Below, one piece after another: positions 44,974 to 54,207 of a stretch of DNA of 64,000 bases. The position numbers and the translations under genes are program-made. The notes beneath the pieces are model-generated. The model was not told where the DNA came from. It did no database searches and was given only the letters and a program-made list of their open reading frames with translations. The first letter of the stretch is position 1. Each line of letters begins with the position of its first letter. The DNA is from Sediminicola sp. (GTDB lineage Bacteria > Bacteroidota > Bacteroidia > Flavobacteriales > Flavobacteriaceae), in assembly GCA_024643325.1 (NCBI GenBank), contig JAHEND010000002.1, forward strand, positions 1-64,000. Reading direction: 5' to 3'.

Positions 44974-47385
44974 TTACAATTCAGGATAGGCACTTGGATT
45001 GGACTCGTGCATGATGTTGTAAATACTTTCAAAAATGTCTTCTGCATTTGGCTTAGAAAAATAATCGCCATCACTAGCGTATGCAGGTCTGTGAGCCTTT
45101 GCCGTTAAGGTAATTGGCGGTGCATCTAAGTACTTAAAAGCCCCCTGTTTTTCTATGATTTCTTGAATTAGATAAGCGGCACAACCTCCTGGAACATCTT
45201 CATCTATTACGATGAGTCTGTTTGTTTTTTTAACACTTTCTAATACTTCATGCTTAAGATCAAAAGGTAAGAGTGTTTGAGCATCTATGAGTTCAACATC
45301 TATATCGTAATTTTGAAGTGACCCGATTACTTGTTCCACTATCCTTAGGGTTGAACCATAGGAAAGTACGGTTATATCTTTGCCCTCTTTTAAAATATCC
45401 ACCACACCAATAGGGGTACATATTTCAGTCAAATTATTAGGCATAGGCTCTTTTAACCTGTAGCCATTTAAACTTTCAATGACAATAGCAGGTTCGTCGC
45501 TTTTCATCAGTGTGTTGTAAAAACCAGCTGCAACAGTCATATTTCTTGGAGTTAAGATATACATTCCTCTTAAAAAATGAATGAGACCACCCATTTGAGA
45601 TCCAGAATGCCAGATACCTTCTAACCTATGCCCCCTTGTTCTGACAATTAATGGTGCTTTTTGTTTTCCAAAAGTTCTATAACGCAAAGAAGCCAAATCA
45701 TCACTAAGTGTTTGTAACGCATATAGCATATAATCTAGATATTGAATCTCAGCAATAGGTCTTAAACCCCTGAGCGCCATTCCAATTCCTTGACCTATAA
45801 TGCTAGCTTCTCTAATGCCCGTGTCTGCTACTCTGGTTTCACCATACTTTTTTTGTAAACCTTCTAAACCTTGATTTACGTCTCCAATAGTTCCACTGTC
45901 TTCCCCAAAAATCAAAAACTCAGGATATTTTCCTAAAAGTAGATCAAAGTTGTCTCTAAGTATAAGCCTTCCATCTACCATAGGTGCATCTTTACTGTAG
46001 GTAGGTTGAACAGCAGATATATTTGTAGCTTTATTTTCATGCTCACTGTACAAGTGTGCACTGTAGATTGGTTGCATTTCAGTCATAAAGCGCAACAACC
46101 AATTTTTCAGCATTTCGCGTTCTTTACTTTGTTCACCAATTAATCCCCTAAGGGCTAATCTTGCTTTTGCTGCCAGGTCTTTTTTTATAGGCTCTTCAAT
46201 TGCGATTAAGTCGTTAAGAATACTTATAATGGCTGCTTTATTTTGAGTGTTTTCTGATACAGACCTAAGTACTTTGACCAAATCTTTTTTATAAGCCAAA
46301 TGTGGTGTTAAGAATTCAGACCAAGCTTCTTTTTTCGCATTTCGCACATCCCTTTTAATGTCTTTTTCAATCTGAAGGAGACTCTCCTCTTCTGCAAAAC
46401 CATTCTCTAGAATCCAAGATCTAAACTTTACGTTACAATCTTGTTCTTTTTCCCAAATAAGACGATCATCTGATTTATACCTCTCATGAGAACCTGAAGT
46501 GGAGTGTCCTTGAGGTTGCGTAAGCTCTACAACGTGAATGATTACAGGGATATGTTTTTCTCTTGCAATCAGAGCCGCTTCTTGATAAGTTTTAACAAGG
46601 GCAGGGTAGTCCCATCCATTGACTTTGAAAATTTCATACCCATTTGTGCCTTCTTCTTTTTGAAAACCTTTGAGTATTTCACTAATACTCTCTTTGGTTG
46701 TTTGGTGTTTTGCATGAACTGAAATACCATACTCATCATCCCAAACACTCACCACCATAGGTACTTGAAGAACACCTCCAGCATTGATAGTCTCAAAAAA
46801 CAAGCCTTCACTTGTACTTGCATTTCCTATAGTACCCCATGCTACTTCATTTCCTTGAACAGAAAACAAATTTCCATTTATGTTTTTTTCAGACCTATAT
46901 ACTTTTGAGGCCTGTGCCAAACCGAGTAATCTGGGCATTTGAGCAGCTGTTGGTGAAATATCTGCACTGCTATTATATTGCTTAGTCAAGTTTTTCCAGC
47001 TACCATCTTCATTGAGACTATGGGTTACAAAGTGTCCACCCATTTGCCTTCCAGCACTCATAGGCTCTTTTTCAATATCCGTAGTCGCATATAAACCGTG
47101 AAACAGGTCTTTGGGTGTTAAAAGATCCAATGCCATCATAAAGGTTTGGTCTCTATAATACCCGCTTCTAAAATCACCTTCATTAAAAGCCTTAGCCATG
47201 GCTATTTGGGGTAATTCTTTTCCATCTCCAAATATTCCAAATTTAGCCTTACCTGTTAGAACTTCTCTTCTACCCAATAAACTACACTCTCTTGAAGTGA
47301 CTGCAATTTTATAATCAGCTATAATTTCTGATTTAAACTCGTCAAAAGAAATTTGTTTTTTAGAATTGGCAGTAGATATATCCAT
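44974..47385 (-). CDS. Fused 2-oxoacid dehydrogenase E1 alpha/beta (branched-chain type)
   Basis: About 803 residues from the ATG at 47385. Residues 1-400 are E1-alpha, with thiamine-binding region GNASTSEGLFFETIN and TQPQGHSTSGSHERYKSDD. Residues 475-800 are E1-beta, including IFGEDSG, GMALRGLRPIAEIQY and VIDEDVPGGCAAYLIQE. Bacteroidota use this fused form for the branched-chain or pyruvate complex; the branched-chain call is favoured. E2 is not in the window, and lpdA at 12.7 kb would supply E3. Starts at 47415 (ATG) or 47418 (TTG) are possible, but a CAAAAATA promoter box at 47429-47436 leaves too short a leader for them. Confidence 0.9.
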   Translation of the reverse strand: MDISTANSKKQISFDEFKSEIIADYKIAVTSRECSLLGRREVLTGKAKFGIFGDGKELPQIAMAKAFNEGDFRSGYYRDQTFMMALDLLTPKDLFHGLYATTDIEKEPMSAGRQMGGHFVTHSLNEDGSWKNLTKQYNSSADISPTAAQMPRLLGLAQASKVYRSEKNINGNLFSVQGNEVAWGTIGNASTSEGLFFETINAGGVLQVPMVVSVWDDEYGISVHAKHQTTKESISEILKGFQKEEGTNGYEIFKVNGWDYPALVKTYQEAALIAREKHIPVIIHVVELTQPQGHSTSGSHERYKSDDRLIWEKEQDCNVKFRSWILENGFAEEESLLQIEKDIKRDVRNAKKEAWSEFLTPHLAYKKDLVKVLRSVSENTQNKAAIISILNDLIAIEEPIKKDLAAKARLALRGLIGEQSKEREMLKNWLLRFMTEMQPIYSAHLYSEHENKATNISAVQPTYSKDAPMVDGRLILRDNFDLLLGKYPEFLIFGEDSGTIGDVNQGLEGLQKKYGETRVADTGIREASIIGQGIGMALRGLRPIAEIQYLDYMLYALQTLSDDLASLRYRTFGKQKAPLIVRTRGHRLEGIWHSGSQMGGLIHFLRGMYILTPRNMTVAAGFYNTLMKSDEPAIVIESLNGYRLKEPMPNNLTEICTPIGVVDILKEGKDITVLSYGSTLRIVEQVIGSLQNYDIDVELIDAQTLLPFDLKHEVLESVKKTNRLIVIDEDVPGGCAAYLIQEIIEKQGAFKYLDAPPITLTAKAHRPAYASDGDYFSKPNAEDIFESIYNIMHESNPSAYPEL

Positions 47386-47428
47386 TAACCGTATGTAAGT
47401 GTTTGCATTAGGCATCAAAAATTCATTG

Positions 47429-47436
47429 CAAAAATA
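47429..47436 (-). promoter_or_regulatory. Candidate -7 box for the E1 dehydrogenase gene
   Basis: On the minus strand this reads TATTTTTG, matching TAnnTTTG, 44 bases before the preferred ATG at 47385. The -33 element is not clear. Confidence 0.4.
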
Positions 47437-47566
47437 TAGAAAAAAGATGGAATATTTTTAATAATAACAAGCGGTAATTGAATAATGCGAAAAAATACAG
47501 CTATTCAAATCATAAATTATAAACAATTCACAATTATCAGGTATTTTGTTGAGAAAAAAGCAAAAT

Positions 47567-50395
47567 TTAGAACCATTTTCTATTGAAGAGTCCAATGAGT
47601 GTTTTAGGACTTAAAGTCACTACAAATCGAATTTTCTCTGCGTAATTTTCTTGGCCAGATTCCCATCCATTATTAGAATATAGCGGGAAATACAATTCAA
47701 AATAATCGGTCACTAAATTGAGTCTAATTCCTGAATCATATACCAAACGCTCCTTATAACCTTTGTTTTTGACAAATCCAAAATCAGTATAAAACTCCAC
47801 CCACCTGTACAAATTAATACTAGCGTTGGTTGTAGCGATCCATTGATTGGCAAAAGGTCTGTCTAATTTAGATTTAAAACCACCCTCAGCGATAATAATT
47901 TGCTGTGAATACAATCCTTGGTCTTCAGATCTACCCAGGAAGTTATAATCAAATAAGTAGTCTGTTGGACGGTCTAAAGCAAAGCTAAAGAAGTCTCCTT
48001 TGGTTTTGTTGCTGATAAAACTCCCCGCAAAAAAACGAATATTGAATTGTCTGTTGTTTTCAAACAACCTTCTGTATTCAATTTCAAAAGATAGTTTGGA
48101 AAAATCTTTGGCTTGTTGGGCATCTAAATTCCATGAAAAGTACTTAAGAATACCATTGTCATTTGATCCATAACGCATATTGAGAACACCGTAGTTAGGC
48201 GCTTGGCTCTGAGCGTCTAAAGGCATAGAAGGATTTGGATCTCTTTGTACTTGTACATACCTCAATTGTAAGAAATCTTTCTTGTTAGATCTAAGGTCTT
48301 CAGGTCTCCAACCCATTGAAAATGATGGAGTAAGTGTGGTGTAGCGCGCATTTTCTGTATATTGATAACTAGAAGCCCCTAGGTTGTAATTAGTCACATA
48401 TAATCGCTTATTTTGATGGTATTTTCTGTAGTTGAACCGTCCATATCCCACGAACTTTTTACCCTTTAAGCCATATGAGGGAGAGAAATCATAATTAAAA
48501 GGCCTTTCTAGCACAGTTTTATTGTACAATCTTATACCAGGGGTTAATCCGTCGTAAATATTAAAATTTGCTATAGGCACATAAAATACTTGATTGTAAT
48601 TAGGATCTTCTAGGTCTTTAAAAAACTGAAATTTGAGTTTCTTGTTACTAGAAAACCAACCATTAAGTGATTTCCAATTGTCTCGCTGATTAAATTCAGG
48701 TATTTTTTGATTAAAATTTAATACCAGTTTGTCTTCTAACTGATTAGGGATCTTAAAACTTCCTATACTATCTATACCGGTGAACCAATACTGAGATACT
48801 ACGCTATCATTTTTTAACCCAAATACAGAAATGGGTACTTTAGTCTTTTGCTTGTTTTTTATGGTAAAATTTATTGAATCTGGGTCAGCAGAAGCTTTAG
48901 TTATTTTAAAATCAATTTTGTTTTTTGTGGCTATATAAGTATTGAAAAACCAATCTACATTTTTAGTAGTGTACTTTTCTAAGGTAGTTTTAAAGTCTTT
49001 TGTAGCAATATTAGTCCCTTTGTGTGCTTGATAAAAGTCTTTGATACATTGTTCTAATACACCCTCACCGAGATAATCTTCTAAATAAGCCAACCCCAAA
49101 CCAGCTTTGTATTTGTTGGCTATTTGTTGGTTGAATTTTATTAGGGAGTCGTTAGAGGTGGTGAGTGGTTGGTCTAAGTTACGTCTTGCTGTTAAATTAT
49201 ACAGTAGCGAATACTGATCGTTAAAGTCCAATTCAGATAAATGCAGACTTCTCACCCCCCAGTAAGAAGCTATTTTCCCTAATAATTTTTGATTGGGATA
49301 ATAGGTCTCTACATATTTGATCATACTAAAATTGACTAATGCATCTATAACCCAATGCTCTTTTCTTGGATTAATAAAAAAACTCTCCTTAAATAAGGTG
49401 TATAAAGTTGTTTTTAATAAGCTTAATTCTAACTTAAAGGACTCTTCATAAGGATTTACAAAACTGGGCAGTTTATTTAATCCATAGAGTGGGTTTCTGT
49501 CATAATTCATTTTAGTCACCAGAAGTTGATCTAAAGGAATAGTGCCAATTTTATTTTCAATGAATGTAAAAACTTTAGAGACTGCAGCTATTTCTAGAGC
49601 TGGCTCAAGATTATCTCCCCTTAAATCAGTAACCAATATGGTATTTTTGAGTGGGTACCTTACGAAACTATTTTGATTGGTCAGATAAACTTCCGCCCCT
49701 TTTTTCTGTTGGGCAGTAAGCGTAGCCCATCTTCTATCTCCTTTGACTTGTTCTAATGTTTCTTTGTAATTTGAATTTAGCACCAACGCTTTGTCGTAGT
49801 TTATTTTTATTACTGTGTTGGTAATATCAGTGTAAAGGTCTTGCAAATCTTTGTTTGAATAGAGCAGCCATTCTTTGTCTTTATAAACAGCCGGAGTGAG
49901 GTACCAATCCTTAAGGAAATATCCCCCTTCAGAATCATATCCATAAGAAGTGTATTTGTTTGGTGGTAACTTAACGGTATAAGTAAAGGTAATAGTTTCG
50001 AAATCACCCGGAGCAATAGGTTTATTGAGAGAAATGCCAATAATATCTTTTTCTTTGGTTCTCCACCATGGCAGGGAGTAGTAATTTAGATCTACTGCAC
50101 CAATGAGGTCTGTTCTTCCCCTGAGCTCTTTAGATGCTAGATGGAGATTTTTTTTAAAATCGTCCGCAAACCTATTCGCTAAAGGGGAGTTCTTATAGGC
50201 GTACGCATTTGCCCAATCATTAAAATACAGCACGCTAAGGGTATCTTTACTATGATTGGCATAGGTAAATTCTTGTTGAATTTTTACTTCTTTAGTCTCA
50301 CTATTAAGAGTTGCACTAATTTTATTTACATGCTGACCCATTCCCAAAAGGGGAAGTGCAAAAAATAAGTATAAAAAAAGCTGATTAAAATTCAT
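47567..50395 (-). CDS. M1-peptidase-like protein lacking the zinc motif, fused to an outer-membrane beta-barrel
   Basis: A 942-residue secreted protein with a signal peptide ending near GMGQ (residue 21). Residues 25-500 follow the aminopeptidase N (M1) layout: a beta-sandwich, then a helical domain. The segment expected to carry HExxH (about 320-335, FKLELSLLKTTLYTLF) and the second zinc glutamate (346-364, EHWVIDALVNFSMIKYVE) have neither, so it is probably not a peptidase. Residues 590-942 are rich in alternating aromatic strands and end in RKWF, typical of an outer-membrane barrel. It starts 16 bases after the LOG gene, in line with uvrA. The function is unknown. Confidence 0.75.
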   Translation of the reverse strand: MNFNQLFLYLFFALPLLGMGQHVNKISATLNSETKEVKIQQEFTYANHSKDTLSVLYFNDWANAYAYKNSPLANRFADDFKKNLHLASKELRGRTDLIGAVDLNYYSLPWWRTKEKDIIGISLNKPIAPGDFETITFTYTVKLPPNKYTSYGYDSEGGYFLKDWYLTPAVYKDKEWLLYSNKDLQDLYTDITNTVIKINYDKALVLNSNYKETLEQVKGDRRWATLTAQQKKGAEVYLTNQNSFVRYPLKNTILVTDLRGDNLEPALEIAAVSKVFTFIENKIGTIPLDQLLVTKMNYDRNPLYGLNKLPSFVNPYEESFKLELSLLKTTLYTLFKESFFINPRKEHWVIDALVNFSMIKYVETYYPNQKLLGKIASYWGVRSLHLSELDFNDQYSLLYNLTARRNLDQPLTTSNDSLIKFNQQIANKYKAGLGLAYLEDYLGEGVLEQCIKDFYQAHKGTNIATKDFKTTLEKYTTKNVDWFFNTYIATKNKIDFKITKASADPDSINFTIKNKQKTKVPISVFGLKNDSVVSQYWFTGIDSIGSFKIPNQLEDKLVLNFNQKIPEFNQRDNWKSLNGWFSSNKKLKFQFFKDLEDPNYNQVFYVPIANFNIYDGLTPGIRLYNKTVLERPFNYDFSPSYGLKGKKFVGYGRFNYRKYHQNKRLYVTNYNLGASSYQYTENARYTTLTPSFSMGWRPEDLRSNKKDFLQLRYVQVQRDPNPSMPLDAQSQAPNYGVLNMRYGSNDNGILKYFSWNLDAQQAKDFSKLSFEIEYRRLFENNRQFNIRFFAGSFISNKTKGDFFSFALDRPTDYLFDYNFLGRSEDQGLYSQQIIIAEGGFKSKLDRPFANQWIATTNASINLYRWVEFYTDFGFVKNKGYKERLVYDSGIRLNLVTDYFELYFPLYSNNGWESGQENYAEKIRFVVTLSPKTLIGLFNRKWF

Positions 50396-50411
50396 TTAAG
50401 ATTGTATTGCT

Positions 50412-51098
50412 TTAAAAGTTAGGACTTAGCGATTTTCCTTTGTAGAATGCATTTATTTGATTGACCACTTCATCTTCATTATCTGCCATTTGCAATAAGT
50501 CTAAATCTTTTTCAGAGATATTTCCGTTTTCTAAAAGGGTGCTTTTCACCCAATCTAAAAGTCCCGCCCAAAAAGTTCTGCCTACTAAAATAATGGGGAA
50601 TTTCTCAATTTTATTAGTTTGAATTAGGGTAATGGCTTCGAAGAGTTCATCCAGCGTTCCAAAACCACCTGGCATAACTACAAATCCCTGTGAATACTTT
50701 ACAAACATGACTTTTCTAACAAAGAAATAATCGAATTGTAAGTTTTTATCTTGATCTATATATGGATTGTCGTGTTGCTCAAAAGGCAAGTCAATGTTGA
50801 GTCCTACCGAGGTGCCTTTTTCCAAATGTGCGCCTAAATTTCCGGCCTCCATAATTCCTGGACCTCCTCCGGTAATAACACCATAACCTTCTTGGGCTAT
50901 TCGCTGAGCAATTTTTGTAGCGAGTTCATAGTATGCTGTTCCAGGTTTGGTTCTTGCAGATCCAAAAATAGAGACGCAAGGTCCGATCATACTCATTTTT
51001 TCATACCCATTCACAAATTCCCCCATAATTTTAAAAAGAGCCCACGAATCATTGGTTTTTATTTCATTCCAACCTTTAAAGTTTTTTTCATTTCTCAT
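50412..51098 (-). CDS. LOG family (TIGR00730) nucleotide phosphoribohydrolase
   Basis: A 228-residue Rossmann-fold protein with the LOG signature GGGPGIMEAGNLGA and PGGFGTLDEL (PGGxGTxxE). Family members hydrolyse the N-glycosidic bond of nucleoside monophosphates, either cytokinin ribotides or AMP/GMP; older annotations as lysine decarboxylase are wrong. It lies 17 bases after uvrA and 16 before the M1-like barrel gene, so all three should share a transcript. A nucleotide-salvage or housecleaning role next to uvrA is inference. Confidence 0.88.
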   Translation of the reverse strand: MRNEKNFKGWNEIKTNDSWALFKIMGEFVNGYEKMSMIGPCVSIFGSARTKPGTAYYELATKIAQRIAQEGYGVITGGGPGIMEAGNLGAHLEKGTSVGLNIDLPFEQHDNPYIDQDKNLQFDYFFVRKVMFVKYSQGFVVMPGGFGTLDELFEAITLIQTNKIEKFPIILVGRTFWAGLLDWVKSTLLENGNISEKDLDLLQMADNEDEVVNQINAFYKGKSLSPNF

Positions 51099-51115
51099 AA
51101 TAAAAGGGTCTAATT

Positions 51116-53950
51116 TTATAAATCTAATTCTTTTTTTAAAAAACGAGCGGTATGACTCTTTTTATGCTTAGCTACTTCTTCGGGCGTACCTGTTGCTATA
51201 ATCTCTCCCCCTCTAGCGCCACCTTCATATCCTATGTCTATCAGGTGGTCTGCAATTTTAATCACATCTAAATTGTGCTCTATTACTAAAACAGTATTGC
51301 CTTTGTCTACTAATTTTTGGAGCACTCCAAGTAAAACCCTAATATCTTCAAAGTGAAGGCCAGTGGTGGGCTCATCTAAAATATAAAGGGTGTTTCCTGT
51401 ATCTCTCTTAGACAATTCAGCAGCCAATTTAATTCTCTGAGCTTCTCCTCCAGACAAAGTAGTAGATTGTTGTCCTAGGGAAATATATCCCAGACCAACA
51501 TCTTGAATGGTCTTTAGTTTTCTATAAATTTTAGGTATTGCTTCAAAGAATACCACAGACTCATCTATGGTCATTTCTAAAACATCTGAAATAGATTTTC
51601 CTTTAAACCTGATTTCTAGCGTCTCCCTATTAAACCTCTTACCATTACAAGTTTCACAAGGGACATATACATCTGGGAGAAAATTCATTTCAATAACGCG
51701 TAATCCGCCTCCTTGACAAGTTTCGCATCGGCCTCCGGCCACGTTAAAACTAAATCTCCCTGGTTTATAGCCCCTAATGGTCGCCTCAGTGGTTTTAGTG
51801 AATAGGCTTCTAATTTCTCCAAAAACGTCTGTATATGTGGCTGGATTAGATCTAGGTGTTCTACCTATGGGCTGTTGGTTTATATCTATCACTTTGTCAA
51901 TATACTCCAGGCCAGATATTTTCTTATATGGCATGGGCTTTTTAACCCCATTAAAAATATGGGCATTCAAAATAGGGTAGAGGGTCTCATTGATTAAGGT
52001 AGATTTACCCGATCCAGACACCCCAGATACCCCTATCATGCAACCCAACGGAAGCTTTAGGGTGACATTTTTTAAATTATTTCCTGTGCAGCCCTCTAGA
52101 ACAATGGATTTACCATTTCCTTTTCTTCTAATTTTAGGAATCTCAATACGCATTTGATTGTTGAGAAAAGCAGCTGTTAAGGTCTGTTCCTTTAGCAGTT
52201 CTGCTGGAGTACCTTGAGTGAGTATTTCACCACCATTTTTTCCTGCTTTTGGTCCAATATCAATGACATGATCTGCACAAAGGATCATGTCCTTGTCATG
52301 CTCTACAACCAATACAGAATTACCTATATCTCTTAGTGATTCCAAAGATTTTATTAGCCGCTCGTTATCTCTCTGATGCAGTCCTATACTTGGCTCATCT
52401 AATATGTACAATACCCCAACCAATTGAGAGCCTATTTGAGTGGCCAGTCTTATGCGCTGCGCTTCGCCACCCGAAAGTGATTTAGAGGGCCTGTTTAGGC
52501 TCAAGTATTCGAGTCCAACGTCTAGCAAAAACTCTAGCCTAACCTTTATTTCTTTTATTATTTCCTGAGCTATAATCGCTTGGTCACCTTCTAAGTTTTT
52601 AGAGAGCTTTTCAAAGAAAAGATAAAGCTGCCCAATATCCATTTGGGAGAGCTCAGCTATGTGTAAACCGGCTATTTTGAATTGTAGGGCGGTCTTTATT
52701 AGCCTATTTCCGTTGCAGCTTTCACAGCTAATTTTATCCATAAAATCTTTAGCCCAGCGTTTCAATGAGGTCGTATTAGCTTGTGTAAATTGATTTTGAA
52801 TAAACACTGAAATCCCTTCAAAATCTATCTGATAGTTTCTCTCAACACCCAGGGTTTTTGAAGTTACTGTAAACTGGTCTTGCCCACCATTTATAAGTAT
52901 TTCTATGGCTTCTTGAGGGATTTTCTTAAGGGGTGTTTCCAAGTCAAACCCATATCTTTGCGCAATGAGTTCTATTTGCTTGAAAGCCCAAGAGCTCTTA
53001 TATGGCCCCAATGGAGCAATACCTCCGTCTCTTATACTCAGATTTAAGTCTGGAAATATTTTATTGATATTAACTTTGTGGGTAACTCCAAGGCCTTGGC
53101 AGCTGGGACACATCCCTTTTGGGGAATTAAATGAAAAAGTATTTGGTTCAGGAATAGGGTAGGAGATCCCACTGCTCGGGCACATGAGGTCTCGAGAAAA
53201 GTAGCGTGCTTTCTTCTCACCAGTCTCTAGGACCATGAGCACATTTTTTCCCTGATTCATGGCTGTTTCTATACTCTCACTGAGTCTTTTTTTGGTACTC
53301 TCCTTAGTGTCTATAGAAAGACGATCAATCACTATTTCAATATCATGGGTTTTATACCTGTCTACCTTCATTCCAGGCTGAAGATCGAGTATTACCTCGT
53401 CTACACGAACTTTGACAAAACCTTGCTTACTGATTTGTTCAAATAGCTCTCTGTAATGCCCTTTTCTTGATTTAATGACGGGAGCTAAAACACTGATTTT
53501 TTTACCCTCATAATCCCTTTGAATTAGGTCTTGGATTTGAATATCTGTGTATTGCACCATTTTTTCTCCCGTTTCATATGAGTAGGCATCGGAAGCTCTA
53601 GCAAATAAGAGTCTTAGAAAATCGTAGACTTCGGTAATAGTGCCTACGGTAGATCTAGGAGATTTAGAAGTAGTCTTTTGTTCAATGGCAATAACTGGAG
53701 AAAGTCCGTCAATTTTATCTACGTCTGGTCTTTCTAAGCCTCCCAAGAATTGTCTTGCATAAGCAGAAAATGTTTCAATATACCTTCTTTGACCTTCAGC
53801 GTATATGGTGTCAAAGGCTAGTGAAGATTTACCGCTACCGGAGAGACCGGTAATGACCACTAGTTTTTCTCTTGGAATATTAATATCTATATTTTTGAGG
53901 TTGTGGGCTCTAGCTCCTTTTACCTCTATAAAATCTAAGGCTTTATTCAT
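51116..53950 (-). CDS. uvrA: Excinuclease ABC subunit A
   Basis: A 944-residue DNA damage sensor of nucleotide excision repair. There are two ABC ATPase units, with Walker A GLSGSGKSSLAF near residue 35 and GVSGSGKSTLINE near 640, and signatures LSGGEAQRI in both. Zinc modules CPSCQGLG and CETCQGGG...CETCNGKR are intact. It scans DNA with UvrB. It is the first gene of a probable uvrA-LOG-M1-like operon and is divergent, across 257 bases, from a LexA-like S24 repressor gene. Confidence 0.98.
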   Translation of the reverse strand: MNKALDFIEVKGARAHNLKNIDINIPREKLVVITGLSGSGKSSLAFDTIYAEGQRRYIETFSAYARQFLGGLERPDVDKIDGLSPVIAIEQKTTSKSPRSTVGTITEVYDFLRLLFARASDAYSYETGEKMVQYTDIQIQDLIQRDYEGKKISVLAPVIKSRKGHYRELFEQISKQGFVKVRVDEVILDLQPGMKVDRYKTHDIEIVIDRLSIDTKESTKKRLSESIETAMNQGKNVLMVLETGEKKARYFSRDLMCPSSGISYPIPEPNTFSFNSPKGMCPSCQGLGVTHKVNINKIFPDLNLSIRDGGIAPLGPYKSSWAFKQIELIAQRYGFDLETPLKKIPQEAIEILINGGQDQFTVTSKTLGVERNYQIDFEGISVFIQNQFTQANTTSLKRWAKDFMDKISCESCNGNRLIKTALQFKIAGLHIAELSQMDIGQLYLFFEKLSKNLEGDQAIIAQEIIKEIKVRLEFLLDVGLEYLSLNRPSKSLSGGEAQRIRLATQIGSQLVGVLYILDEPSIGLHQRDNERLIKSLESLRDIGNSVLVVEHDKDMILCADHVIDIGPKAGKNGGEILTQGTPAELLKEQTLTAAFLNNQMRIEIPKIRRKGNGKSIVLEGCTGNNLKNVTLKLPLGCMIGVSGVSGSGKSTLINETLYPILNAHIFNGVKKPMPYKKISGLEYIDKVIDINQQPIGRTPRSNPATYTDVFGEIRSLFTKTTEATIRGYKPGRFSFNVAGGRCETCQGGGLRVIEMNFLPDVYVPCETCNGKRFNRETLEIRFKGKSISDVLEMTIDESVVFFEAIPKIYRKLKTIQDVGLGYISLGQQSTTLSGGEAQRIKLAAELSKRDTGNTLYILDEPTTGLHFEDIRVLLGVLQKLVDKGNTVLVIEHNLDVIKIADHLIDIGYEGGARGGEIIATGTPEEVAKHKKSHTARFLKKELDL

Positions 53951-54032
53951 TTTTCATTGCAAAAGGGCAAGGTACAATTTTGACCTCAATTTAACACCCA
54001 TACATAAGGGCTATTTATAGACAAATTCGTTA

Positions 54033-54049
54033 AAATATTTATAATATTT
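54033..54049. repeat. AT-only palindrome in the uvrA/repressor gap
   Basis: AAATATT-TAT-AATATTT has perfect seven-base arms. It lies on the uvrA side of the two GGA-N5-TCC palindromes. Being all A/T in an AT-rich gap, it may be chance or a third, weaker site. Confidence 0.3.
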
Positions 54050-54068
54050 AAGGGTGTAAATAAAAATT

Positions 54069-54085
54069 TTAGGAAAATATCCTAA
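54069..54085. promoter_or_regulatory. Candidate repressor operator 1 (TTAGGA-N5-TCCTAA)
   Basis: A perfect six-base inverted repeat around a five-base spacer. It shares the core GGA-N5-TCC with a second palindrome whose centre is 23 bases away, about two helical turns. It lies just upstream of the S24 repressor promoter. Confidence 0.55.
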
Positions 54086-54091
54086 TGTATA

Positions 54092-54108
54092 TTTGGAATA
54101 TTTCCAAC
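54092..54108. promoter_or_regulatory. Candidate repressor operator 2, over the -33 box (TTTGGA-N5-TCCAAC)
   Basis: The inner TTGGAATATTTCCAA is a perfect palindrome and shares GGA-N5-TCC with operator 1. It covers the TTTG -33 element (54092-54095), so a bound protein would block transcription of the S24 gene. This fits autorepression. Confidence 0.55.
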
Positions 54109-54123
54109 AAATAATTAGATTTG
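54092..54123 (+). promoter_or_regulatory. Promoter of the S24 repressor gene
   Basis: TTTG (54092-54095), a 20-base spacer and TAGATTTG (54116-54123) match the flavobacterial promoter. The -7 box ends 84 bases before the repressor ATG, leaving a leader of about 80 bases. Confidence 0.65.
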
Positions 54124-54207
54124 TTTGTATTTGATTAAAGATGGTTCACCTAAATCAATTAGATAAGAGTAATCAAATTTTTTCAGCTTTCTCTAAAACC
54201 CGTTTAT

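Noticed and set aside
47485-47586. 33-codon plus-strand ORF between the E1 and M1-like genes
   Set aside because: It runs into the antisense of the M1-like gene, is low in complexity and lacks any recognisable feature.
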